Of a stretch of DNA of 64,000 nucleotides, positions 1-13,000 are shown piece by piece. The stretch spans positions 137,488,227 through 137,552,226 of the forward strand of contig OY726561.1 in assembly GCA_963383645.1 (NCBI GenBank), read 5' to 3'. Within the stretch, counting starts at the first letter, position 1. Every line of letters begins with the position of its first letter. The stretch is from Muscardinus avellanarius. Taxonomy: Eukaryota > Chordata > Mammalia > Rodentia > Gliridae. Both the position numbers and the translations under genes were made by a program. The notes beneath the pieces were generated by a model that had not been told where the DNA came from, did no database searches, and saw nothing but the letters and a program-made list of their open reading frames with translations.

Positions 1-969
1 AAGAATTCCCTCCTGCTTTCCCAAGCGCAGACCATTCCAAGTTCCTGCTTATCTGTGACAACCAGAAGAGTGGCTGTGGCCGAGCAGGGCCACGGGAGGC
101 TCCGGTACATCCCCCGGCGGCCGGCGGCCTACAGGGATGTACGCACGTGGAGGTCTTTTGATTAGGAAAGATAGCATGACTTTAACCCCCAAATCAGACT
201 AAATTACGAGGGACCCCCAGGCACTCCTAGTAGAACTCAATGTCGCATTCTCTGTCCTCTGCCGTTTTCCTTAACCTTAGATTCCTGCTCGCCACGCGCT
301 CTATCCATGACCCAGACTTCCCCGTGGCTTCCAGCCCTCATGCCCTCTTACAGCGTTTTTCTGCAGAGACCAGGGCACTGACCTTCACCTCCCTTCTGTC
401 TGGGTCAGCTGTTTCTTTCCCCACGCGTCCAGAGGAAAGCATCTGAGAGATAGCAGCCAGGTGCCTGCGGGTCTGCCCCGGGGTCTGCCTGGGCTGGCTC
501 TGCTCACATTTGCATGGCCGTTGCTTTATTTATTTTCCCATGTGAGGCCAGCCCCAGTTCCCACCTGCTGAAAATTATTTTAGGCCCCTGCTGTCTTTGC
601 TGCGGGCCACTGGTCTGTCTGCTTGGTGAGTCACACAGAAGCAGCTCACGGACCTGTTTCCTTGACCTTCCCCTGGGGCATGTCTGAGGTGCAGCCAGCT
701 TCTCCTGCTAGTCCGGATCTTGGAGGGAGCATCTTCTGCCTACAGCGCCACCCGCCCACCGCCTGGGTTTGTGGCATTTGCCATTTCCCTTGGTGTAAAT
801 ATTCCTGCCTCAGCGGAATTCAAGCTACCAAGGTCCAGCCAATGAGTGCAGAGTTGCTGAGACATGAGCACAGTCCGCACTGTGAGCGGGCGCTGGCAGG
901 GTGCTGCCAAAAGACGCATCTCTTCTAACCAGGGCTCATCCCTCGCTGCCTCAACAGGGTCACTGCCAG
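1..969. other. ACAD11 intron, no gene or repeat recognised
   Basis: Mixed GC content. Short open frames have no recognisable product and no paired splice sites of note. Confidence 0.5.
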
Positions 970-1149
970 GGGCTCTCTACCTCCGAGCTACAGCCCCAAC
1001 CTTATTTTTTATTCTTTATTTGGAAACAGAGTCTCACTGAGTTGTGGAGGGCCTCACTAAGTAGTAGGTAATGCTGTCCTCAAATCGAGATCCTCCTGTC
1101 TCAGCCTCCCAAATGCTGGGATTACAAGCGTGCACCACCACGCCTGGCT
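970..1149 (-). mobile_element. Composite B1/ID SINE
   Basis: Antisense copy: ID part (ctacctccgagctacagcccc), A-rich link, then B1-like head ending caccaccacgcctggc. Confidence 0.8.
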
Positions 1150-1217
1150 CCTAGGAATTTTTGTTTGCTGTGTTCACTGATATATTCTAAGTGCCTATAG
1201 AACTGCCTGATGTTGTC

Positions 1218-1439
1218 TTTTTTTTTTTTTTTTTTTTTTTGCGGGTCTGGGGATGGAACCCAGGGGCATTTGACCTCTAAGCTACACCCCCTGCCCTATT
1301 TTTTGTTCTTCATCTTGAAACAGGGTCTCACTAAGTTGCGGAGGGCCTCACTAAGTAGCTGAGGCAGGCCGCGAACTGTGATCCTCCTGTCTCAGCCTCC
1401 AGAATGCTGGGATGACAAGCATGCGCCGCCACGCCTGGC
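1218..1439 (-). mobile_element. Composite B1/ID SINE with T-run tail
   Basis: Antisense copy preceded by 23 T. Near full length. Confidence 0.85.
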
Positions 1440-1460
1440 AGTAAATATATATATATATAT

Positions 1461-1640
1461 TGGTGGTACTGGGGATGGAACCCTTCTACCTCCGGGCTAC
1501 ACTCCCAGACCTATTTTTACATTTTTATTTGGAAACAGGGTCTCCTAAGCCAGCGCGCGCGGCTGGCTTTGAACCTGTACGATCCTCCTGTCTCCACCTC
1601 CCAAGCGCGGGGATTACAGGCATGCGCCACCACGCCCAGC
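1461..1640 (-). mobile_element. Composite SINE, variant-tail subfamily
   Basis: Has ggtactggggatggaacccttctacctcc and the gccagcgcg link. It interrupts the sequence ggcagtaaatat/atttttaattcg. Confidence 0.85.
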
Positions 1641-2224
1641 AGATATTTTTAATTCGTAAAATTGTGCCCTCACTTTCGATTGTTCCCCATTTTTCCTTGG
1701 TGCTATGCTTCCGCGGTGTCTGGTCTAAATGGAAACCTTCATAATTATCAACAATATAATCTCATCACGCTCGCTCTAGAATCTGCAGAACTGAATTGTG
1801 GGCCTTTGCATGTACGGTTACTCCTCCTGATCCCTTTAGACCCGCCCCTACCTTGTATTTAGGATTCAGATTCAGGCCTGACCTTAACATGAACTAACCC
1901 AAGAAGCCTTCCATAACCCTTCCAGGTCGCATCAGATAGGGCTACACTTTGCTCCTCTGCTGTCAGTACTGTCCAAAATTCCCAGTCCTCTACAGCTATC
2001 TCTACCTTCTGTAGTCTCAGTCTTACTGAGGGCACCAGCTCACGAATAGTAAACACATGAGTCAACCAATCAGTGTTTAAGTAACTTATCTTCCCGCAGA
2101 TGTGTAAGTTGAACACCAGAGCAGTTTTTATTTCACATCTTGAGTTTTGTACTGTTTCCATTTGCCACGTGTTTTCTTACACATTTGTGGTATCCCATGA
2201 TGCCAGGTATTCTAAACTCTTGAT

Positions 2225-2430
2225 AGCCGGGCGTGGTGGGCACGCTTGTAATCCCGGCATTTGGGAGGCTGAGACTGGAGAATCGCAGTTCTCAGTCAGC
2301 CTCAGCTACTTAGTGAGGCCCTCTGCAACTCAAGGAGACCCTGTTTCAAAATAAAGAATAAAAAATAGGGCCGGGGGTGCAGCTCAGAGGCCAAATGCCC
2401 TGGATTCCATCCCCAGACCCCTGCCCCCCC
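2225..2430 (+). mobile_element. Composite B1/ID SINE
   Basis: gccgggcgtggtgggcacgc head, gtttcaaaataaagaata link, ID end ccatccccag. Confidence 0.85.
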
Positions 2431-3169
2431 AAAACCCTTGGTACTAGTTGATGGAGATTTGAAAGCGTCCCCTGTACCTTGTTATCCCATCCCAAACAAA
2501 CAGCCACATGCTTTTTTTTTTTTTTTTTGGAAATTGGACTCAGGTCTTGTAAATCAGTTATAATCTGTACATCTCTTGAATTTGCCAATCGCATTTGCCA
2601 ACCCAAACCAACCCAGCCCTGGGGCAAAAGATGTGTCAGGAGTGAACAGCTGCTGCTGGCGGCCCACAGTGAGTTCTACCTGTGTGTGAATCATGGCGAA
2701 CCTAGCTCCCTGGCGCTTTCTTTATTTTCTTCTCTATTTAGAACTGGGAGAGTCGCTGGCAAGAGGGGAGATTCGGCAAAATATAAAAGGTGGTGTTCAC
2801 ACAGGTTACAAGATGGAGAGAGGCCTCGCTCACCGTGGGCAGCGTTTCAAGTACTTAGTGTTTGCGCAGGGCCTTTCCCCCTCAGTTCCCTTCCATTTCT
2901 TCTTGTATCCCGAAGCCCTGAGTCATCAGGACTCCACCTCTGTATAAGAGGAACCTCAGAGCGAGCGCCTGCCTTGATGTGACCGCGCCCTTGTCCCCGG
3001 AGAACGTCTCCTGCATTAAAGTCCCGTATTGAAATGTGTATTAAGCATGATATAGCTAACCCTGTGATCTCTCTAGAGTATCCATATTATATCCCAAGTT
3101 GATATTGTGTACGAGCTTTTGACGTCTAGAATAGATCACGCACAGGCGTGCACCACCATACCCGGCAGT
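2431..3169. other. ACAD11 intron, nothing firm
   Basis: A T run at 2513-2528 and a GC-shifted stretch at 2640-3000. The overlapping frames at 2479-2982 look like chance. Confidence 0.45.
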
Positions 3170-4210
3170 AAATACTTTTTATTAGTAAAATCCTACCCTC
3201 GCTTCCATTTGTCCTTGATGCTATGATCTATTCTAAATTGTCTATAAATGATCTATTCTAAATTTTCGCATGATTTATTCGAAATTCTCTATAAATGGCA
3301 TTATCGGAAGCTAATATTTTATTGTATGGGATGTTACAATTTGATTCACCATTCTTCTATTACAGGACTTTTAGAGTATTTCTGGTATGTTGTTATTATA
3401 AATAATTGTATGGACAGCATCTCTGTAGGTAGTGTGGAGAAATGAACTTAATCTAATCTCACTCAGGAATTTGGAAGAATATAGCTCACCGTATCATTAA
3501 TCTTTTTACTGAAGTCAAAGATAGTGTTTTGATAGATATTGCCAAATTGTACTTCACGAGGATATATTAACCAGTTTCCCCACAAATAATGCATGGTGGT
3601 GCCTCTTTCCTTAACACTTTGCCACCGAGTGTATTTACTGACACTCTGCTTTCTAAATAACTCTTAACACATCCAGCACACCTTACCACGGCCTCACCCG
3701 CGGTGAGTGAACACTGCCCACTGTCTTCTTTGCCAGTTAATAGGTTGAACAGCATTCCACCATGGCTTTATTCTGTTTGACTAGTAAGATTAAATACTTC
3801 AAACATCTCTTAAAATCTTATTTCTTCCTTCTGTGAATTTGCTCTTTGTTATCTTTACCCTGATTTTCAGGTTTTCTTCATAGTCCAAGCATAGAAATAT
3901 TGCAGATATTTTGTCATAAATGTTAAATTTTTTTCCCTCACATTTTGCTTTTTAATTTTCTTCTAGGCTGCACAGCTGTTGTTTAGGCAGCCCAACCGAT
4001 CTTTTCTTTTGTGGTCATTGACAGTTTTTAAATTTTTAAATTATTTCTCGGCCAGAGATTTGATAAGTACTAGGCGATTTTTCTAATTCTTTATGGCTTG
4101 TTTGATTTAATTTTTTTAAATTACCAATAGTGTGTTTGAATTTTTGATCCAGCTATATTCATAATGTAACATGTAACGTTTATTGAGGACTTGATGTTTC
4201 TGTACATTCA
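3170..4210 (-). mobile_element. Ancient L1 fragment
   Basis: Antisense L1 3' ORF2-like text, e.g. gttattataaataattgtatgg and ttgatagatattgccaaattg. Strongly diverged. Confidence 0.6.
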
Positions 4211-4312
4211 GTGAGTGTCAAAGGGTGTCTCCCCCATGAGAGGTGACACGTACTCCAAAAGAACACATGAAATTGTCTTTTCCAAAAAACTCTGGAATTA
4301 TATGAGAAACTT

Positions 4313-4534
4313 GTTTTTTTTTGTTTGTTTGTTTGGTCCTGGGATTGAAGCCAGGGGCATTCTACCTCCAAGCTCCATCTTCAGCCCTTTTTAAAAATGT
4401 ATTTATGAATAAGAGAGGGTCTTGCTAAGTTGCTAAGGATCCCAATAAATGGCTGACGCTAACCTCCAACCTGCGATCCCCGTCTCAGCCTCTCAAACCC
4501 TGGGATTACAGGCATGCGCCACCACATCCAGCCG
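4313..4534 (-). mobile_element. Composite B1/ID SINE
   Basis: Antisense copy from a TTTG run to caccacatccagcc. Confidence 0.8.
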
Positions 4535-5551
4535 GACATTTTTTTCCAAGTGGGAATTTTATTGTTAAACGGTACTTAAGTCACAATATTCACTCTACTT
4601 TGACTTAAGACCAGAGCTAAAACTCGACAAAGCCTAAGTATTTGGCAAATTCAGAATCAGCCTTGGAACTTTGCGGACAGCCAACTCTGCTTTGCTTGCG
4701 TTATGTGACTGGTTTACACCACTTTTCGTGTGTTTGAGCCCACGTCCACACACAGGGTCACACTGGCCCACACTTGCCAATCTTTCTGTTGTCTGATAAC
4801 TCTGGGGTTCTAAGAGCCTAAGAAAAATTGTCGGTGCATTCATCCTCAGTTAACTTCCTCCTGGCTTAGTCCTGGCATTTGAACAGCCTGGAAACACCAG
4901 AGTCCAGACAGAAAACAAAACCATTTTCTTCACGTCTGTTTTCATTCAAGACAGCTTGTAATGCAGCAGATACGTGGATGTGTGTTTTGGACACTTTCAA
5001 TTTCCCTAATAGGTTTCATTTCTGACATTTTGTATCCTGTCTAGTAACTAAAATGATATAAAAAAGCAAACGCTCTCTGTAGTAGCAGGGTGTTTTGGTT
5101 CCGCACCTGCCAAATTCCACTTGTAGCCAAGAGGAGATGATTTATTTGTGAGGGTTTTCGGTTTTTGTTTGTTTTAGTGAAACATGAAGGTTAAATGGAA
5201 ATGTTTTAAATTTTATAAGTGATGTCCTCATCCTCACTTCCCCTACTTAATTATCACAAAAGAACAAGTTAGGTGTCTCATGTTTTGAAATCTGAATTGC
5301 TCTCCATTGAACAGTTGGATTGAGCAAGGCAAAAATCAAAGAATTACTTGCCCTGTGTTTTGAGTTCCTTCAAAACTTACCTGGCCTCTGAAATCTCTTT
5401 GGCTCATATCAAGATGGAGCACCCAGTTTTTGTGATAGGAAGAATGATATTAAGAAATGTTAGGAGGAATCATGTGTACTGACTATTAGTAAAAGAGGGC
5501 TTTGGACCAGACGTCAAAGATATTTTATTTTTATTAGTATAATTATGTGTG
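4535..5551. other. ACAD11 intron, nothing recognised
   Basis: AT-rich unique-looking sequence. Confidence 0.5.
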
Positions 5552-5752
5552 GGGGTGAGGGATGATGGGGGTTTATCCCGGCAACCTTCTACCTACAAGC
5601 TACACCACTGGCCCTATTTTATTTTATTGTTTGGAAACAGGGTCTCGGCTGCCAAGAGTCTCAGTCAGTTGCCTAGGCTGGCCTTGAACCTGTGATCCTC
5701 CTGTCTCAGCTGCCCAAGTACTGGAGTTACGGGCGTGCACCACGAGGCCCAG
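5552..5752 (-). mobile_element. Composite B1/ID SINE
   Basis: Antisense copy, diverged ID part. A second head-only scrap follows at 5840-5892. Confidence 0.75.
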
Positions 5753-6079
5753 CAAGAGAAGAGTTCACTTTTGGAGTTTTCAGCTTCTGGTTATCTGGGA
5801 CCAGTGAAACCTTAAGAGATTCACGCCAAAAGTTCTTGATCGTCTCCACCTCCCAAGAACTGGGGTTCCAGGCGTGTGCCATCACGCCCGGCTTTTTTCC
5901 TAAGAAAGCATTATTGCATACTATTACACGGCTAGTGTCAATGGGGGGGGGTCGGGATCACGCCACTAAGCGTTTTCAGATAATGAATTCTAGCTAAGAT
6001 CCACAGTGAAAAAAAGGAGAGAGAGTCCCATTTGAAAGAACAAGTTCTAGAAATTGTAAAACTGACTTCTTCTTAGTCC

Positions 6080-6335
6080 CGTTGGTCAGCCTTCTGTCAC
6101 TGTAACAAAGTGCCGCATTCACTGACTTACAAGGAGGAAAGGCGTGTCTCTGCTCATGCTTCCGAGGTCCCAGTCCATCATCAGTAGACCTGTTGTGTGT
6201 CACCCCTTTGGGGGGGGGGACTCAGGGTGGGGCAAACGGCTCACTCGTGCCCAGGAAGCCCGGGGCTGGGGTCCCACCGTGCCCTTGGAGGGCATGCCCT
6301 GAGGACCTGCCGCAGGAAAGCATGCTGCCTCGTGG
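6080..6335 (+). repeat. Unclassified rodent interspersed repeat
   Basis: Starts gtcactgtaacaaagtgcc, then acaaggaggaaagg. Related copies lie at 10038-10385 and 26322-26640. Family not named. Confidence 0.5.
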
Positions 6336-7014
6336 TCCTGGTCTGCTCCTACTTGGGATCTACAGGTTTGTTTACAAGATCATAGGGCAGGTAGCTTTTT
6401 CTTTAAGGTATTATTATTAATTATTATCCAAATAACGGTGGGAATAAGTGAGAATATCTAAGATCATACTACTTTCTAACCCTCCACAAGCCAGTACCAT
6501 ACTCGGGGAACACAGACATGAGCGTTTTTGGTTTCTACTATAATTATACATAAAATGCTTCTGCCCTGCTTACTCCTGGTATTATCTCATTGATGCTGGG
6601 CGTGGAATAGTGACAAGTTAGCCTCTCTTTACTGTAACTCCCTGCCCTTTCCTAATGGAGACATTATTTCTTTTTAAAACTTTAACCTTTAAGTCTCTGT
6701 CTTCGTCCTGATTTGACAGTGTCTTCCGGCTCCACTTTGTAAGGATCTCCTTTACCCTCTCTCTGCGCTGCGTCCCTTCCTCCCATGCTGCAGCTTGTGT
6801 TCTCAACCGTACCTTCCACTGTGCGTCCTTAGGATCCCTGGTACCTATATTCCGTCCGTCACCACAGTCATGGTGGACCACAGCACGACTCTAGGCTTTG
6901 AAGTCCGACGTTGGCATTACGCTGTACGGAACACTGAGGGCTCGGTCTGTTTTGTGCAGTGAGGGTCTACCGCTGTGTTGGGTTGGTGTCGTGTTAGTCG
7001 TCTACCGTTTGTTT
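6336..7014. other. ACAD11 intron, nothing recognised
   Basis: No family, exon or simple array seen. Confidence 0.5.
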
Positions 7015-7157
7015 GTGTAGTACCAGGCACTGAGCCCAGGGTGCTCTACGCCTGAGCTATGTCCCCAGCCATCTTCATCTTTTATTTTTGAGACAGGGCC
7101 TCACTAAATTCCCAAAAGCTGGCCTGGAATTTGTGCTTCTCCCGAATAGCGAGGTTA
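7015..7157 (-). mobile_element. Partial composite SINE
   Basis: ID part plus the link; the head is replaced or overrun by the (CAC)n array. Confidence 0.65.
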
Positions 7158-7163
7158 CTGATG

Positions 7164-7197
7164 TCTCCACCACCACCACCACCACCACCACCACCCC
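7164..7197. repeat. (CAC)n trinucleotide array
   Basis: About eleven CAC units at the end of a SINE. Confidence 0.95.
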
Positions 7198-7299
7198 GCT
7201 CTCCTGCCGGCTGGAAGGAGAGGTTCTAGCGCCAAGATCAGTTAGCGGGGCTTTTCTTATGCTCCACGTATTACCTAAATTCGTGACACGTTATAGTTT

Positions 7300-8340
7300 G
7301 TGCATTTAAAAATTATTTTCCTGGAGTTTCTGATTGACATTTTACAAATTTCATTTTTTGCCTTTATAATATCTTCTCCTTACACACATGTACCTCTAAA
7401 CTGCAGCTTTAACTCTGAGGACTTTCTTTTCTGGAAGACTCTCTCGGAGATGTCAGTCTTTTCTAATCTGGGAGGATTATTCCTTAGGTGCACGTTAGTG
7501 CAATTATCCTGGAGTTTCCATGTCATTCCAAGATATTAGTACTTCCCCCTTCTCGATTCGCTCTCTCATTTTGCTTGAGTCATTCTTAATTATTTGGGGA
7601 AAATTCCTAGCAGATAAATTCTCTGACCTTGCATGTCTGGATGTGCATTTATTCAGGCATCACAGAAACTGATAGTTGGGCAGGCATAGAATTGTAGGTT
7701 GAACTCTTTATGTCCTTGTGGTGTCTCCTGCGGCTGGTGAGAAGTCTGATACCAGCATCTCATGCTCTTGTTAGGTGGCTGTTGGTTCTCTCTGAACGCC
7801 TTTAGGATTTTCACTCTGTTGTTGTTTTGAAATGTCTCCACGTGCACTGCCGTGTGAGCTGTTTCCAGGCACTGCAGAAGACATCCTCGTCTCTCCGCTT
7901 CCTTCCTGCTGCGCATGGAGGCTCTCGAGGAATCCTCGCTCATGTTGAGACTCATTATTTTTTTTGATTCGTGAACGATCTGGCCTTTTCACTCCTCCCA
8001 TTTCTTCCTTTCCCCCTATTATTTTGAAATATATCCCAGACGTCACATCATTTCCTTCACAAATATTTTAGCATGTATCACAGCAAGGGTTTCTTCATAA
8101 ATGTAACCACAATACCATTAACACACCGCAGTGTCTTAATAGTATTATATCTAGTAATCATTCACATTTGTAATTTTTTCAAGGTTGTAATTACTTTTTA
8201 TTTTGTTTTGTTGAATTAAGACTGATGTAAAGACTGACTGATGTCAATTGTGGTTGGTTGAAGTGCTTTTAAGTTGTTTGTGGGTTTTCATCACAAACCA
8301 AGTTAAATGGTAATTTCCTTGAGGGACCAGGCACTTAGAT
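7300..8340 (-). mobile_element. Ancient L1M-like fragment
   Basis: Strings such as gcaggcatagaattgtaggttg, gagaagtctgataccagcat and tattatatctagtaatcattcacattt match antisense old mammalian L1. Family assignment is from memory. Confidence 0.55.
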
Positions 8341-8374
8341 TTGCTGGTGAACATGAAATGCACTTCTTTCTTTC

Positions 8375-8393
<19 letters not shown>

Positions 8394-8409
<16 letters not shown>

Positions 8410-8608
8410 GTGGCACTGGGGATTTAACCCAGAGGCATTCTACCTTCTAGCTAAACCCCCAGTCTGATTTTATTTCTTATTTGGAAACAGGGTCCCACTA
8501 AGTTGAAGAGGACCTCACTAAGTTGTCACCGCTGGCTTTGAATCTGTGATCCTCCTCTCTTAGCCTCCCAAGCACTGAAATTACAGGTGTGTGCCACCAC
8601 GCCTGGCT
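8394..8608 (-). mobile_element. Composite B1/ID SINE with pyrimidine tail
   Basis: A TTTC/T-rich tail at 8364-8410, then the full antisense unit ending gccaccacgcctggc. Confidence 0.85.
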
Positions 8609-9129
8609 CTCAAATGCGCATGTCTCAAGAAGACTCCAATGGGGATTTATCACAGACCCCTTAAATATGATAAAATAAAATTTTGCACTAAAATGAGAAA
8701 TTTTTAGTTTGTAAAATTTCTGACCCTTAATAAAGCATTAAGTGAGAACCCAGGCTTCCGGAAGGTGTGATTAGACTGTCATGCACGTGTACTCATAAGG
8801 TGTCATATTAGACATATAGAATTCATACTGTATGTGGCATACAGTAATGTCTGACCTCGGAGTTTGGGCAGCTCCGGTGGGCGGTATGCAGGGACAGCTG
8901 TCCTGGCTGAAGGGCTGCGGCTGGCTCTCACTTCTCTGACTTCTGGTTGTTTCTGTGCAAAGTGTTCATTGATAGAGCACAGACGGCAGCCTTGAGCTTG
9001 TCTGAACGTTTTTCTTGGGTGACATGCAGCCTTGTGAGAGCATTATTATTTTAATGAATGGACGATTTTTCTCCATTTTTATTTATTTATTTTCCAGAGA
9101 TAACTTGGAAGGATTAGAAACTTTGGGGT

Positions 9130-9280
9130 AGCCCAGCATGATGGCGCACACTTGTGATCCCCGTACTTGGGAGGCGGGGACAGGAGAATCACAGGTTCAC
9201 AGCCAGCCCCAGCAACTTAGTGAGACCCTGTTTCAAAATGAAGAATAAAAAATAGGGCTGGGGGAAAAATGTTCAGAGCA
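9130..9280 (+). mobile_element. Composite SINE, truncated ID end
   Basis: Head and link are clear; the ID part stops after gggctggggg. It lies 50 bases upstream of an ACAD11 exon. Confidence 0.75.
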
Positions 9281-9331
9281 AAATGTCAAACAAGCATTTT
9301 CCTCTTATAACGTATTTCTCCTTGGTTTTAG

Positions 9332-9398
9332 GAGCTGGGAATCCCAAGTGCAAAATTGCCATTGTTTTGGGAAGAACTAAAAGTACTTCTGCATCCAG
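9332..9398 (+). CDS. ACAD11: ACAD11 exon ([15 protein letters not shown])
   Basis: 67 bp. It follows a clear tttag acceptor; its first two bases finish a split Gly codon and its last two (AG) begin an Arg codon. The donor is AG|GTAATA. It encodes part of the dehydrogenase middle beta domain. Confidence 0.95.
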
Positions 9399-9979
9399 GT
9401 AATAAAGCAATCCAATAAAGAGAAATAAAATTCCACAAAGAAAAATCTGTGTAGCAATAAAATCAGTCTATTTACTTAAAATGTGCCACTTGGGCCCACA
9501 AACCAGAAAAATATAAAACATAAGATTCAATGTTATATGTAAGCATTTTTCTAAAGGATATATTTGGAAAACATTTGGGGAAGTATCACTATTCATCGGT
9601 CACTGTGGAATTTCAGGCATTAGAAAGTTACTCCTCAAAGGGATTTGGATCAGATAACTAGACATAAGATTTTTCAGAACTGACTGTAACAGTGAAGTGA
9701 CTTGCTGTTTAGCTCACAGGCAACAGTCCAGGAGTGCTTGATTTTCTATGTACGTTCCCTGTTTACCATTGGTGAGCACTGAGGCCTGTGTTGCTGGGCG
9801 TGCTGGTGCACGCTTATAATCCCAGTGTTGGGAAGCTGAGACAGGAGGATCGCAGGTTTGGGGACAGCCTCAGGAACTCAGCAGGACTCTCAGCACCCTA
9901 GTGAGGCCTTGTTTCAAAAAAGTAAAAAAGACTAGGGCTGTGACTTGGTGGTTGAATTCTCCTGGGTTCAATCCCCAGT

Positions 9980-10028
<49 letters not shown>

Positions 10029-13000
10029 ATGTGTTCATAAGCTTTCCAATGCTGTGACAAAATACCTGAGCGGAATCCATATCAAGGAGGAACGGTTCCT
10101 TAGGCTCAGGGTTTCAGAGGCCTGTCCACGGTCGCGTGGCCCCACTCCTGGGGCCCGTGGTGAGGCGGAGTCATGGCAAGGATCACGTGGTGGAACACAG
10201 TGGCTGCGCTCACCTCATGGTGCATGGGAAGCAGAGACGAGGAAGGGTCCCCTGTGCCCTTCCAGGCCACACCCCAGGGGCCCTCTTCCCCACCAGGTCT
10301 CACTGCCTCATGTCTCCATCATGTCCTCTGGGGCCCGTGCCTGCAGCACATGAGCCTTTGGGGACGTGGAAGATCCAAGCCATGACCAGCCTCAGCCAAG
10401 CAGCCTCGCCGACGTGCACACCACCGTGTCTGCGGCAGCCCTGGGCCTGTGTGTGGCTGTGCTGGGTGTGCGTGTCCTACACGCCTCCAGTCCCAGCCCC
10501 GCTGCTTGGGGGAGCACAAGAACAAGAGACGGCTTCACATCTGCACTGCCTTCCTTTCGGTTTTCCTCTAAGCAGGCTTTTCTAACACTGTTTTTCTTTC
10601 GACTAGACACAAACAACACAGCATGGTTCTTGTTCCAATCGACACACCCGGAGTAAAAATAATACGGCCTTTGTCAGTTTTTGGCTACCGAGGTAAGTAC
10701 TCAGTCAACGTGTCCACGTACCGCCAAGCAGGAAGACTAGAACCTGCAGTAACGTGGGAGGGAAGAGATAGCATCTCAGTGCAGTCTTAGAAATCCCTGT
10801 TGCCCTGACAACAGTATAAATAGGCCAGTGGGACTCAGGACAGAGACACTATCAAGAAGCAGTGGAGGGTGTACACGTCTGTTTAGTGTTTGGGAAAGGG
10901 CGGCTTTATTCAAAGAACAACAGCTCTAAATTGCCAGTCTTCTCTCCTTTGCTCAGCGAGGCGGAATTAGTGAAATAGATATAGGTACAGTAAAGCAAAG
11001 TAGCCCCCTATAAGAGCTGTTAATACACAGTGAGTTAAGATTTTACTTGAGTGCAAAACTCTTCCTTCCCTTGGCTCTTGAGTACACTTTCCAAGAAGCA
11101 AGGCTACTTTCGCTTCCTGCCACCGTCCTGGGCATGTGTCCGCGGTACCCGCTCTGGTTAGTGAGGTCACCCACTCAGCACGAATGTATTGAGTGCTGAG
11201 TGAGGTTCTAGGTGCTTAAAGTACATTTGTGATCATCATAGACTAATATCCTGCCCTGGTGGAGGCTACTGGCTGGAGGAGGAGACGGGCTGTAACTCTA
11301 ACCATGGAAGCGACTGAGTCAAGCACCGTGGTAGCAGGGAGTGGGTGCTGTGCAAGGGCTGGCTGAGCTTCATTCAAGTTCTACGACGGGTCTGACGCGC
11401 TCCCTGTCGTTGAGTGAGACTAACGGATGTGTGCGAGGAGCGGATACGAGCCGTGGAACGTTGCAGAATGTTTGACAACACAACCTTCTGTAGGACGCAG
11501 CCGTAGGATGTACCTGCGGGTTAAGCCAAGGGGCAAGGTGGACAGTCAAGCTCACCGGAGCAAACTGCACGTACGTGTGCACGTAGGAAGTGGTTGGGTT
11601 GCAGAGAAAGAGCATGAGGGATACCACCGATGAACGCAAATTCTGGGTTACCACTGGGTGTGATGGTGACGCCTGGAATCCCAGTGCCTGTGAGGCTGAG
11701 GCAGGAGGATCTCAGGTTCAAAGCCAGCCTCGGCAGCTTACCAAGAGCCTCAGCAACTTGGCAAGGCCTGTTTCAAATAAAAAATAAAAGGGGGTGGGAG
11801 TGTAGCTTGTAAGTAGAGTGCCGCTGGGTTCAATTCTCAGTACAGATAAAATAAGAAAATGTTAGGTCCTAATACTCCGTTGCAGAGCCGACTTCTGAAT
11901 TCTCACCATGGAAAATTTACCAGCATGTCTCCAACTCCATGTGTCCAAGGCCAAAAGAAACAGCGTGGAGAAGGTTGATTATTGGAGCCTCCTCTGACGG
12001 GAAAAGGGTGTGGAGTTAGCATAAGACTGTTCTAGAACCTGGGGGGAGGAGGGTGACCTAGAGACAAAGGCGTGGATGTGCGCTGGTCTCACGAGTCAGA
12101 GGCTGGCATTTGCAAGAAGCAAACACAAGTGGGGTGTGGTGACGCCCACCTGCGCCCCCAGTGCTCAGGAGGCTGAGACAGGAGGGTCACAGGTTCACAG
12201 CCAGCCTCAGGTACTAAGTGAGGCCCTCTGCAATTTAGTGAGACCCTGTTTCAAAATAAAGAAGAAAAAATAGGGCTGGGGGTGTAGCTCAGAGGTAGAA
12301 TGCCCCTGGGTTCAATTCCCAGTACTGTAAAATAAGTACGTAGATAAGTAAGGCCCGGGTTGGGCTGGCGCTCAGCAGTGGACCCCCTGGCTCATGAAGG
12401 TCCGGTCTGTGTTGCTATTTTAATGCAGAGCTTGCTCCGTCCTGTTTAGCACAGCCTTTGCATCTTGAGCATTTCTTCTACAATGATTAAATAACTTTCA
12501 AGTTTTTTTTTTCATATTTATTTTAATTGGTGCACTGTATTCATACATCATAGTGGGATACAAACTTTTGTAGACATACATGCACACATCGCCCAGTCAG
12601 CCCCTACCCGATCCCCACCCCGTTCTCTCCCTATCCCCCCCTCCTATGCTTGGCTTAGTAGTTGACATCTAGTATTATAGCAATTTATCCAAAATTAAAA
12701 ATGATAATCTCACATAACAGTTTCATTTGTCTGATACCAAGCTTTTGATGACTTAAAGATAACATTTCAATATTTCTTTTTGCTTTCTTTCTTACCAGAG
12801 AATCTATTTTTTTCTATTTTTTAGGTGAAACTATCATATATTTATATATTTATTTTTCAGAAAAAAAAATCTATCCTAATATGGAATATGGACTCTAGGT
12901 ACCCACATCGATCTTGAAAAAGAACAAAGCTAGAAGATATATATTTTCTGATTTCAAATCATATAAAGCTACAACAATTGAAACAGTGTAGTACTATTCT

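Noticed and set aside
2479..2982. 167-codon frame on +
   Set aside because: Starts through a T run and has no family resemblance; probably intron noise.
1..9331. Earlier ACAD11 exon
   Set aside because: The expected upstream exon (ending in a Trp-Trp-Ser type motif before the Gly split) was looked for by eye and not found; it is probably left of the window.
10136..10585. 149-codon frame on +
   Set aside because: It overlies an interspersed repeat present in at least two other places in the window, and overlaps the intron before a real exon in another frame.
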